Shown: piece by piece, positions 1-10,800 of the stretch
How positions within the stretch are numbered: the first letter of the stretch is position 1
How the letters are laid out: each line of letters opens with the position of its first letter
DNA from: a virus
IMG/VR virus record: IMGVR_UViG_3300042691_015649
Coordinates: 1 to 27,529 of that record
Length of the DNA: 27,529 nucleotides
Direction: 5' to 3' (one strand)
Translations under genes and position numbers: made by a program
The notes under the pieces: model-generated
Seen by the model: only the letters and a program-made list of their open reading frames with translations
The model's database searches: none
What the model was told of the DNA's origin: nothing

Positions 1-127
1 CAGACACAGACATTTCTGTTCCTTGAACCAGCGGCACAAAATAACCGCTCTGCTGTCCAGTAGTCCAAGCAGGAGATGGAGATGTAGCCAATATTGCTGA
101 GTTGCTTTTGAAGATAAAATTGCTCAT
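1..127 (-). CDS. Tail-region protein, N-terminal 42 residues only (runs off left edge)
   Basis: An ATG at 127 opens a frame that stays open to the left edge, giving 42 residues starting MSNFIFKSNSAIL and containing a Ser/Pro/Trp-rich stretch (SPSPAWTTGQQ). Its start overlaps the stop of the upstream gpM-like gene in an ATGA arrangement (124-127), which suggests translational coupling. Its place directly after a tape measure, a tube-like and a gpM-like gene suggests another tail-tip or fibre component. Too little is present to assign a family. Confidence 0.7.
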   Translation of the reverse strand, partial: MSNFIFKSNSAILATSPSPAWTTGQQSGYFVPLVQGTEMSVS

Positions 128-1071
128 TGATCGTTAGGAACTATCCCTAGTGGATCTTCCACTATTTCAATTTCCAATGTGTGTGAATTGTTGTAGTTCC
201 AAGTGTGTTGCCACGATGGACAATAGTATACTTTCAATCTATTGTAAACAGAAGAAGGTGTGTGATAAAATCTTCTATAGCCGAATTTATTTTCCAAAAA
301 GTGGAAGATGGCTTTTGCTTTTTGATCGTCAATGTTTTCAAACTTATATTGCCAATTTACTAAAGAAATATTGCGCGAAGAATTTACTTTTTGGATGAAA
401 GAGTTTTTGAAATCTACGGTATCGACGCGCATTTTAACATCATTCTGAATGCCAACATCTGGCTCAAAAAAGAATGATTGACTCCACCTTGCCGAAGAAC
501 CCGTTGGTCCATCTATTGAAGTGCTACTTGCTGTGTGATCTTCCGTGCAGTAATAAAAATTGTTTAATTTATTGCTATTGACTCCAGAATACAATATATC
601 ATATTTTTTGAAATTTTGTCCATTTGACCAAGTCTTGTAGCTTGTATTGATATAAGACATTCCAGACCAGTTGAGAATAGAAGAAGCTTGAAATACTTCC
701 AGAGAGAATGCTACTTCATAGTGTTGTTTGTTGATATGGTTGACAGCATAATTGTCGCATACACCACTAACTTTCTTATAGAAATCAGAAGGATCATCAA
801 ACTCGATAAATTGTTCGCCACTTTTTAATTCTAAAAATCGCACCAATTGTTGAGCTTTGTTTTCGGGCAAGTCGTATCTTAAATCAAACTTAGCGTTCAA
901 ATTATTCACCGACATAGGCATCATATTATAGAAACCATTTTGTGTTTCATACATATTGTTGCGCGAGGTAATTGATACTCTTGATCCATACGCTGGAAAC
1001 TCAGAGCCTAATGACGCGAGCGGACTTATTCCACTAATATTACCTGTTGTTCTGTCGTAAAAGCTGCTCAT
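124..1071 (-). CDS. Minor tail (tail-tip) protein with two gpM-like domains
   Basis: 315 residues. The C-terminal part (about 215-310) resembles the lambda gpM minor tail family: FLENKFGYRRFYHTP followed by LKVYYCPSW and a final beta strand LEIEIVEDP match the gpM pattern of FLEEHGGWKSFLWTP, an IKVTCAKW strand and a closing strand. The N-terminal part (about 25-130) has the same plan: FLELKSGEQFIEF, then GVCDNY and VAFSLEVF. The gene is therefore an internal duplication. Between the copies (about 140-205) lies a Trp/Tyr-rich segment (KTWSNGQNFKKYDILYSG, then FYYC and ARWSQSF) that resembles small carbohydrate-binding CBM5/12-type modules. In lambda, gpM joins the tail-tip complex at the end of the tape measure, which fits this position. 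It overlaps both neighbours by ATGA junctions. The fold match is inferred from motif reading by eye. Confidence 0.7.
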   Translation of the reverse strand: MSSFYDRTTGNISGISPLASLGSEFPAYGSRVSITSRNNMYETQNGFYNMMPMSVNNLNAKFDLRYDLPENKAQQLVRFLELKSGEQFIEFDDPSDFYKKVSGVCDNYAVNHINKQHYEVAFSLEVFQASSILNWSGMSYINTSYKTWSNGQNFKKYDILYSGVNSNKLNNFYYCTEDHTASSTSIDGPTGSSARWSQSFFFEPDVGIQNDVKMRVDTVDFKNSFIQKVNSSRNISLVNWQYKFENIDDQKAKAIFHFLENKFGYRRFYHTPSSVYNRLKVYYCPSWQHTWNYNNSHTLEIEIVEDPLGIVPNDQ

Positions 1072-1856
1072 GAATGACCAATATAGTTAAGTGTTAATTT
1101 TACGCCACCGTCTGCCGAAGAAGCTAAAGTTTCGCCAACCAATGATGCATTTGGTATGGTGAGTTGTTGAATTGTTTGCGCGTTGTCTTTTGACTTTACA
1201 GTAAAAGTTACTGTTTTGTTCTGTCTTCCTGATAAAAAACCACTTGCGTTTTGCAAGAAAGCATCATCAACGTCAATCTGAACGGATGCGTTAAACTCGA
1301 TAACTCGATCAGTAATTACTTCTGCGGGAAGAATTGATCCAATTTTATAAAGCGGTTCTCTCCCAATCTTTAATGAGTAATCAAAACCAACTACTCTATT
1401 GGTAGTAGAATTGTCGCACGATAAAGATATTGATCCTTGATTGGGTATGTATATTGTTGGAGCTGCTACTGAACCCGAATGGTTGATGCCGCTTCGCATT
1501 TCTCCATAAACAGATAAAGAAGCATTAGTTGACGGCACAGTTCCCACAGCGCAATTGACACTATATTCGGTCAAGAATCCACTATTAAAGCCGTAAGCTT
1601 GACCATTGTAGTTGATGCTTCCGCTGGTTGGGTTGGAACCTGTAAGAGAGAGAATCGGATCGTTATAAATCAAATATCGCGAAAATGTCACCTGCTTTTG
1701 AGTATCTCCAGCGACCATTGTTTGCGCTGTAGACAATCCCAAAAATCTTGAAACTGTTGGAGACTGAGAATACGAGATATTTACGTTTTCAACTCCAAGC
1801 AGCTCTTGCCCAGAGATGAAAACCTTATTCTCGTAGTTGTTTAATAAATCAAACAT
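1068..1856 (-). CDS. Second tail-tube-like protein (paralog of the tail tube protein)
   Basis: 262 residues. It matches the tail tube protein encoded at 14949-16058 in ordered blocks: FLTEYSVNCAVGTVPSTNAS against YLTDYSIELAVGSIPTATVS, then YSLKIGREPLYKIGS against LSLPLGRTPIERLGS, then a C-terminal beta segment (KTVTFTVKS against QDIIISVKK). It is shorter because it lacks about 100 residues of loops and terminus. It starts one base after the tape measure stop (TAATATG) and ends in an ATGA overlap with the gpM-like gene. Distal tail proteins and tube proteins share a fold, so a role as the first ring or adaptor at the tail tip is plausible. That role is inference; the paralogy is visible. Confidence 0.7.
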   Translation of the reverse strand: MFDLLNNYENKVFISGQELLGVENVNISYSQSPTVSRFLGLSTAQTMVAGDTQKQVTFSRYLIYNDPILSLTGSNPTSGSINYNGQAYGFNSGFLTEYSVNCAVGTVPSTNASLSVYGEMRSGINHSGSVAAPTIYIPNQGSISLSCDNSTTNRVVGFDYSLKIGREPLYKIGSILPAEVITDRVIEFNASVQIDVDDAFLQNASGFLSGRQNKTVTFTVKSKDNAQTIQQLTIPNASLVGETLASSADGGVKLTLNYIGHS

Positions 1857-1857
1857 A

Positions 1858-4800
1858 TTATCTTCTCAGCGATCCTCCAATTCGTTTTTCGTCGTTGATG
1901 ACTTGCAGCACCGCATCTTTGATCTGGCGAGCAAGTTGTTGACGGTTTGCAGACGCATCTTGTGAACCTTCTTGAGTGGTTTGACCAGATGGTGCTACAT
2001 TGATTGTGATATTTCCAGCAGCACTAGAATCAGAAACCTTAATCAGCTCATCAAGTTTTGCCAAAAGTTTTTCATTGAGTTCTTTGCTTGTTTCTTCTGA
2101 AGTGATGGAAGTTCCACCAGCATTCATGGATTGAAGATTTGGTGCGCCGATGCTTTGAACGGCAGAGCGATTCATTACAAACTCTCCACCAGAAAGCATC
2201 GCTGGAACTGTGTCAATGCCAGAAGTAGAGGGAATCATGCCACCAATCGCCTTGAATAATGGCGCAACTGCTCTTATCCGCGAACTGTTTACTTGTCGAT
2301 TGGTTTCTATGATGTCCTGTAGCTCTTGATTAGATCTATTTTTCATTAGAAACGATGCTCTTTCTGGAGGCATTTTTAATTCATTTGTTAATGTTTCATA
2401 AACAGCCCTTCTTCTGCTCAATTCTATATCAGCCAATGAAAGATTAGATTCTGGAAGATCAGGAAATCTCACTTGCCTTTTGTCAGCCTCACTCATTTTG
2501 CTCGCTGCTCCTCTAGACATCGAAGCATTTTGTCTAGTAGTCGAAAAACGCCCAAGTTCTGGAATAATCGTCGCTCTTTTTGCTCCAGAAAAATCCAATG
2601 CATCTATTCCACCAATATAACCAGCGAATTTAGGATCAGACTGCATTAGTGAAATTAGTTGCTTATCATTTGATATTTGCGATAGTTTAAATTGATTGGC
2701 TGCACCAGTAAAATTACCCGTTAAACCTTTTCCAACACCACTAAACAAATTATTAAGACCGCCAACTTGTTGACCAAGAACTTTTCCACCAGTAAAAATA
2801 CCTTTTGCTCCAGCCAATAAAGATTGACCTATTGTTGCCCCACCAGCTTTAGCTGCTCCAAATGCAGCTTTAGCCCCAGCTCCCGCAGCTCCAAGGACTG
2901 GACCTAACGCAGCGCTCGCAGCCAGCATGATAAGTTGATTTCTAAAGGCTTTCTTTTGTGCTTTTTCTTGTTTTTTCGCTTCTTTTTCAGCATTATACTG
3001 TTGCAGATATAAATCAAACGCTTGTCCTTTGGCTGATTGAGTTGCTTCGAACATTGGAGAATTTCTCATTCCAGAAACAGAAAGTTGAGAACTCTCTGGT
3101 TCAAGAGAGATTGCTTGGTAGCCTGACTCGTTTATGATTTGATCAAATACTCCAGATGTGCCACTTTGTGTAGCGAAATCCAAAAGGTTTCTTTTTCCGC
3201 TGATTGCACCTTGACCAAAAGTTCCTGGGGTATAGAAGTTTCCTTGTGGACCTCTTTGCACCGTTCCACCTTTAGCATATCCAGAGAGCGTACCATTATT
3301 GATGGCTTCTAAGAATTGTGGACCATATTTTGCGACAGCTCTCTTATTGACAACATATTCGCCGCCCATAAGCATTGCTGGAACATCGTCTTTAGAGCCA
3401 GAGCCACCAGTTACTTTGCCGCCAGAAGCAAACATGTTAGAAAAGAATGCTGCTAATCCACCGCTTGGTGCGCCACCACCAGATGGAACGCTTCCACCAA
3501 CAAGCTTGTCAACCAAGTTGCTCATCATTCTTTGATTGATCATTTTAACGAATTCATAAGCAGCTGAGCGCAGACCATCTTTAAGATCTGTTGTTCCTTC
3601 TATAGCTCCCATGATTCCTTCAATCATGTTGTTTTTAAATTGAACAGAGCCATCGACAATTGCTTGATTGATGTTTAATGCTCTTTCTTCATCGGTTTTG
3701 GTATATTCTTCGGCAAAGAGTTGTCCAAGACCTTTGTTTTGGCGCTGTCTAGCTATTCTAGCTGCTTCAGCTGGAGCTTGACCACTTTGTTGTCTTAATG
3801 TTTCAATATCGTAATTACCTTGAAGAATTTCTTTTCCAGATATTGAGGTAAGTTGTTGTAGCTTGATGTCTTCGATTTTTTGATCAATGATTTGAGAAGA
3901 ATCAAGCAGTGAGCGTCTAAACATTTCTAAAGCGTTAATAACAGGAGGAATAGCTCCAGCCGTTTCTCTATCGGCTTTCGCCGCTGCTTTAGCAGCTTCA
4001 CTTGAAACATCAAATTGTTCAAACATTTTATTCATGTTTTGAATGAATTTATTTAAATCTTCTGTTTTTTGTTTTTCATCTCCTGGAGATGTTAAGATAA
4101 CAGTTTCAGCGAGATTCTTCAATTCTTCTTTGGTTGTAGCTTGATTAATTTCTTGATTAAATTTCTTCCTATTTTCTGGAGTTATTAATTTATTTGCTTG
4201 GATCAATTCTTCACGCAATTGAGTAATAATTTTTTCTTTTTCCAAACCCTGCTCTAAAGCAACGGTATTCTCCTTAATTGCAGCGATTTGTTGGTCAATT
4301 TGTCGAACTTGTGAATCTGACTTTCCAAGCTTCGAAGACTCCAATGCTCTTATTTGCGCTGCATCAGCATTAATAGATCGAGTAGTTGCAATTTCACTAC
4401 GGAAAGACTGAGCCTCTAGCGCTCTTTTTGAAGCTTGGCTAATCAAATCAAGTTGACGAGCTTGTTCTTTATATTCGCCTGTTTGTTGTTGAGTTAATGT
4501 TAAATTGTCTTTTTTAATTTTATTCTCATCAAACAATTTATCCAATGTTATCTTTAGTGCATTTTTTTGTTGTTCATTTAATCCTGAATTTTGCTCCAAC
4601 AATTGACTTGTCTCTTGAAGAAGCGAATTTATTACTTCTCTTTTTTGGAGATCTTCTGCGCTTAAACCATTAAGTTTTTCCTGTAATTTTTGAGCGTCTT
4701 CAGATGCTGCTGTAATTTTTTTAGCTTGTGATATTTGCTCTTGTATTAAGTTCGCGGCTCCATCTTGAAGCTCGCGATCAATTTCACGTAGTGCGATTTG

Positions 4801-7800
4801 ATCTTGTATATTACGCAAAGATGTTTCACTCAAGTTTCCAAGTTCTTGCCCTTTTAATAATTGTTGTCCCAATATGTCATTTTCAAAACTGCGGGCTTTA
4901 GCAATAGAAAGAGCTATAGCATTTTTTAATTTGTCTTGAACTATACTTGTTTTGGTTTGTTCAATAGCTTCTTTTTCCTCAGTTGCTTTTTGCTCGTCAG
5001 CTGATGATAATTGTTTTTTTATATTTTCTATATTAGCTTGTTTTATTTTAGGATCAGAAATTGATTTACTAAAAAATTCATTCAAAGTTTCATCTACTCC
5101 AAAACTAGAAGCAATATCTTCTTGAGATAATTTAGATTTCAAAAAATCAATAGCTTGCGATGGAGATGTTTCTGAAGATATTTTACTTATACGATCAGTA
5201 ATAAATTTTAATAGCTCTTCTCCTTCTGATTCTGTAACTTCTAAACCAGATAAAGCAAACTCTTGAAACTTGTTGTATATTTCATCATAATTCACTCCAA
5301 CTCCTAGACCTTGAGCAATTCCCGATTTTATATCTTCATTTAGCTGCATAGAAAGCCCACCTATACTTGCGGTAGCCAATGTTCTTCCTTCCTTGTCTCT
5401 TATTTTTCTAGCCCCCGAAATTAAATCATCTGCTCTTTTTTCTACAGCTCTTTTTTGAACTGGATTTAATGTATTAAGATTAACTGCTGCTTTTCCAGCT
5501 GCTTCTGCTAATTTTAAATTTGCTTCTGCGGCCTTTTGCAAGCCAATATTATTAGAATCTTGATATTTTGCAAATTCATTTAAAGCGGTATAAGCTCCAA
5601 CGGCAACAGCTCCATAGATACCTAATTTACTAGCAAATTTGCCAAATCCTTTTTCTGCTCCACCAAGAGCTTGTGATAAGCCCTGCCCAGCAAAAACGAC
5701 CGTAGATGCTGAGCTTGCTACCTCTCCAAAACTATTAGCAAATTTTGCAAATCCATTAGTTGCCCCTTCGGTCGCTCCAGTCAAAGCTGTCATAGCTCCT
5801 TGAACCGCAAAAATAACCCCAAGCATATCCCTGCCTCCTCCAGAATTTTGAGATGCTTTTTTATTTTCAGCCCTATCTTGCTTTAATTGTTGAGCTTTTT
5901 GGTTTCTGGCAGATATTTCTTTTTCATAAGCATCAATTAATCCTGCGCCTTGAATTTGTAATCGCTTTTGTTGCGATGCATTTAGTGTCAAGCCATTTGC
6001 AAAATTTTGCATTGCGCTCATTGCTTGAGTATAGCTCATATTATTTTTACGCATTTCAAGAGCTATTCTCTTTAATTCGTCATTAAATTTTGAAACTTCA
6101 GAACTACCTCTGATCGAAGAAGATGGAACTGTAACTTGTCCTATTTGCGGTGCGTAATTCGGTACAAATCCACCAGCAGCACCATACATCATTGGATTTG
6201 CTCCTTCTCTTCTGGCTCGGCTAATACCTTGAAATCCACCAGCTGGTTCATCACGACGATTAGCAACCATCAAACCCATAGGGTTTGCCGCATTCTTCAG
6301 CGCAGGACTCTTATCAATATAAATTTGTGAAGCAGGGACACCAGCAGCCATTTCGCGACCTACTGCTGCTTGGAGTGGATTGGCGAAGTTGGGAAGGAAG
6401 CCGCCAGCAGCATTATCTCTTTTATATTTTTCAATCTGTGCCAATAGCTGTTGATAATATTTTGGATATGCAGCTTGCATTTCTGGATCTGCTATCAGAG
6501 CTTTTTCAAAAGCTTGTCTGTGTTTGTTTTTTGCTGGTCTCTTCAACTCCGCTGTAAAAAACTTAGCGTCAGACGGTTTCATTTTAGTTAAACCAGAAGC
6601 CTCTACTGAATCTACCACACCATCTCCCAAATATTGATCAATCAACAGCTTGATAGCAGCTTGTCCCAATCCTTTGGCAATTTGCAACGCTGTAAATTTA
6701 CCCCCACGATTAGATGGTCCTCCAGCAAAATTAGGAATAAAACCACCAGCAGCTGTTGCTGTTTGTTGAGATTCTTTTTGTAAAATTGATCCAATTATTG
6801 ATCTTGCTGGATCAGAAACCTTAGTTAATCCAGCATCAATTATTCCTATTCTAGCACCTTTAGAAGCCATTTGCTTCAATACAGAGAGCGCTCCAGTAGC
6901 ATCCTGTGGATAATTTTTTAATTCTCTTATTTCTTTTGCGGCACTTTCATTAACAGTGTAATTAGAGCCATGCAAATCTCCAATTGACAAGCCTTGAGTT
7001 TTTAATGCGTTAAACAGGACAGTCGATCCAAACATTCTTGCGACATCTCCGCCCACTGCATTTCGTGCTAATTGGTCAGAAACAACCTCCTTGCGAATAG
7101 CTTTTTTGCGGATAGAATCTTGAAATTTCGAAAGATTTTTTGGTCCAAAGACAGCTGGTATTTTTACATACTTGCTTAAATATTCCGCGACCAACCACTC
7201 AGCCTGAGCCGCTTGACTAAAGCCATCTTTGACAAATTTCTTAACTCCAACTTCGACACCATCCTTGTTACCCAATCTATAAAAAGTTCCTTGAAGACCG
7301 CTCCCAATTTCTCTTGATTTAGAAACAAAATTAGGGATGAAGCCACCAGCAGCATTCGCGGCTTTTTGTGCTTTAGAAAGATCAAATGCTCCTTGGCTCC
7401 GCAAAGATTTAACTGCGCTTGAACCATATTCAGAATCATTAAAAATCTTTTTAATAATACCCTGAACTTGTTTTGACGAACTAAAGTTTTTCTCACCGCC
7501 TCTTTTTGCCTCACCTCTTTTAGCATTTACGCCAAATACTTTTCGCAATGCTTCTGGATTTTGGAAATCAAATGGCCTGTTCTGTTCGCCAGAACCGAAC
7601 AAAGATTCTAAATTTGCAAAACTATTAAGAGCCACCTTTCCAGCAGCTTCAAACAGGTCGCCTTGCGCAGCTGGTGGCAGTAGCTGTTGCTTTCTGGAAG
7701 CATCCAAGGATTGCAATTTGCTAGAAAATTCTCCACCGCTTGCTGGATCAAAAGTTTCTCCATAAAGTCTATACGCAAGTTTTACAATACCATCCGAAAA

Positions 7801-10800
7801 TAATTCATTAACATCTGCTCGTAAAGACTTCAAATCTCTACCGCTTGGTGTATTGGATGTTTTAATACCAGCCAGTTTGATGTATTTGTTTTTATCAATA
7901 GGCGGCGACTTATCTTGATTAAAGAATGGTATCTCGCCAATTTGCATTGACGTATCTAATGAACCTTGACCTTTGCCAAATCTTGGCGATACCAGAAGGA
8001 TTCCTCCAAGAGCATCAGCGTTAAGATTGAAGAATCCTTTTTCTTCTATCTTTTTTTCTTTAATTTGTTGATTAGCGACAGCTTTCGATTGTGTTCTGGA
8101 TAGAACATTTTTGATTTGAGATCCATAGCCGCCAGTTCCATCTGGAAATTGATAAAAGTCTTTTACTGGGTCTTTATATTTTTGAATTTCGTCAGCATAT
8201 TTTCTCACTGTTTCGGCATTAAACTTTGGCGCGAAGTTTGGAATAAAACCTCCAGCAGCATTTACCAATCTTTCTGAAAAATTCAAACTTGTATTTAACT
8301 TGGTGTCAGATGGAATTATTAATCCAACCTTTCCAGTTATACGATCAGTCTTCTTATTTACTATAGAAGCTTTTGACAAAAAAGAGTTTGCATATTTTCT
8401 AACAATTTCATGAAGATTTTGAGACTTTTTAGTTTTAACCTCATTATCTCCGCTTAAATCAAAAAATGCATTTCTATCATTAATTTTTTGACCAGTTAGT
8501 TTTGATGCATCTATTTCTCCAAGAACTCCTTTAACTTTACCTTGCAGACTTAACCATGTTTTTTGATTAGCTTTTGTGTCATTTGGATCTAAAGTCGCAT
8601 TTTTAATTTGATTTTCAATTCCTTGAACAGCGGAAGGATCTGCTCCACTACTCAACCATTGTTTTTTGTAAAAATCTAAAGCAGCAACATCAATTTCTTT
8701 GCCAGTACTTATTCCAAATTTTTTAAAAATATAAGGGACTTTTATCTCATTTTTTGAAAAATCTGTTTTGCCAAGTATGCTATTAGCTCTTTTATTGTAT
8801 GATGAAATATTGTCATCTTGCCTAATGACATTAATAATGCTTTTGAATTGATCATACGGGTCTGCGTTAATCGCATTCTTTAGTTTTGCATAAGGCTTTT
8901 TAGAAAAAGATTCTGCTGTAGTGAAACCTGTTTCAATAATTTCTTTTTTATTTTTATTCGCAAAATTTGGAACCAATCCTCCAGCCGCATTGATTTTCTT
9001 TGCTCCCGATGGCAATCCCATCGACTGCACCATGCGTCTATTAAACACAGCAGACCCACCACTTCCATTAAAATTCGGTACAATATACTCACCAGTATGA
9101 GCGACCATCGTTCCCTTTTTACCACCACCGAAATTAAAGTTTGGCATCACGACTGGCTTATCACCTGCGCGAGCGCCACCTACTCCTTGTCTGATTGCTT
9201 TGCTTTCTTTGGCAACTGCTGGCATATAGCCGTCAGCACTATTACCAACGCGCAAACCAGAACCAGTTGCTCTAGCTCCGACATTATAAAGTGGTGCTGC
9301 TAATCCAGAGGAAATATTCGCACTTCTACGAAGAAGAGCTTCTTGTTCAACTAATGCGCCAGTAATCACTCTCAGCTGTGCAGCTCTATTACCCTCCAGC
9401 GCAAACAACTGCTGTTGAAGGTTTACGTTCTTTGCTAAAATTTGAGAGATTGCTCCCTCGACATTCTGAACTTCTTTAGCTGCCTTACCAATTCCAAAGA
9501 AAGCTTTCAAGCTAGCAAATCCAAACTGCACCAAATCTTTTGAAAGTTTAAGGATAATAGCTCCGAATAAAGCCAATCCAGGTCCAGCTAAAAAGCTTCC
9601 AAGACCCTTGACAAGTCCACGAACCAAATTGCCCAATCCACTTTCTTCGCCTAAAACTTTTTGAATTCCTTCGAGCAAGTTATTGAAAAATCCCAAGACA
9701 TTCTTTAAGCTGTCTGTTACGCCAATTTCACCAAGTTTCGCGCCAAGCTGTTCAGCATTTACGGCAACTTTGTTCAATAAAGCGGCGAGCGTTTGATTTA
9801 AGATGATATTTTTTTGGTATGCAGAGTTACCAGCTTCACCTGCGACTTTTAACGCTCCAGCCGTCACAGACGCTTCAGACGATAAATCTTTCAATGCCGA
9901 CAAAAGTTTATCCAACTGGAAAACGCCGCCAAGTTTTTCGGCAATGTCAGCTTGCTCAATTTGAGAAAAGTTATTTAATTGTCCAGCAAGATTTTCTAAA
10001 ATTCGTAGCGCTGGCAATACATTTCCTTGAAGGTCGGTAACTGCAACGCCCATGTTCTGCAAATCAGAAAGAACGTCTTTTCTTTGGATTCTCGCGAAAA
10101 TTGTTTTAAAGCTGTTGCCGATAACAGCGCCACCTCTAGCAGTTGTCTGCTGAACTGCCGTAATAACTGCCGCCAATTCATCAAATGAAACTCCTGCTTG
10201 TTGAGCAACAGAAGCAGAACGCTTAACGCCTTCGATAATATCTCTTTCCGATACTGCGTATTTTTGAGAAACAGCAACAACTTTATTAAGAATCTCTGCT
10301 GTTGTGATTCCAGACTTCTGGAACGAGTTGAATGCAGCAGTCAAACCCTCAACAGACTGCGCAGCATCCAAACCAGAAAGCCGCGAAAGAATCAGAGCGT
10401 CATTCAATCGAGCGAGTGTATCTTCTGCACTCAAACCTTGACGAGCTAATTCCAATGCACCACTAGCAACTTCATCAAACGATTTGCCAGTATTTTTTGC
10501 TACATTGAAAATTTGCTGTCCAAACTTATCAAGTTCAGCACCGCTTTTATTTAAAACAGAATTGATTTCTGTAAGACTTTTTTCTACTTTGATCGTGCTG
10601 GTAAGAAGTCCAGACATAGCTTTGGAAACACCAGCGATAATACCAGCAGAAGCTCCGAACGCCAAAACACGGGCATTTGCTGCTGCCATGGATTTAGTGA
10701 ACTCATCTGCTTGACCAGTAATTCTACCCAATGGTTGGCTCAACGCATTAATTTGCCTTGAATTCGTCCCCAAATTGATTTGCGCGGAGCTGCCAACACG

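Larger units (their letters stand above)
6151..8991 (-). repeat. Six AAGGFIPNFA-type repeats inside the tape measure gene
   Basis: In-frame 11-codon units lie at 8959-8991 (NAAGGLVPNFA), 8230-8262 (NAAGGFIPNFA), 7324-7356 (NAAGGFIPNFV), 6724-6756 (TAAGGFIPNFA), 6382-6414 (NAAGGFLPNFA) and 6151-6183 (GAAGGFVPNYA). A degenerate relative, GEYIVPNFNGSGG, sits near 9060-9096. Spacings between starts are 243, 302, 200, 114 and 77 residues, so these are linkers between modules and not a tandem array. Codons differ between copies while the peptide is kept, which points to selection on the protein. Confidence 0.9.

Noticed and set aside
6151-8991. Repeats in the tape measure as a CRISPR-like or tandem DNA array
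   Set aside because: Spacing is irregular (77-302 codons), the units are in frame, and DNA differs while peptide is conserved, so this is a protein-level repeat.
7176-9128. Short minus-strand open frames within the tape measure (7176-7526, 8880-9128)
   Set aside because: They are out-of-frame overlaps with a long, well-supported coding frame and have no leader or family signal.
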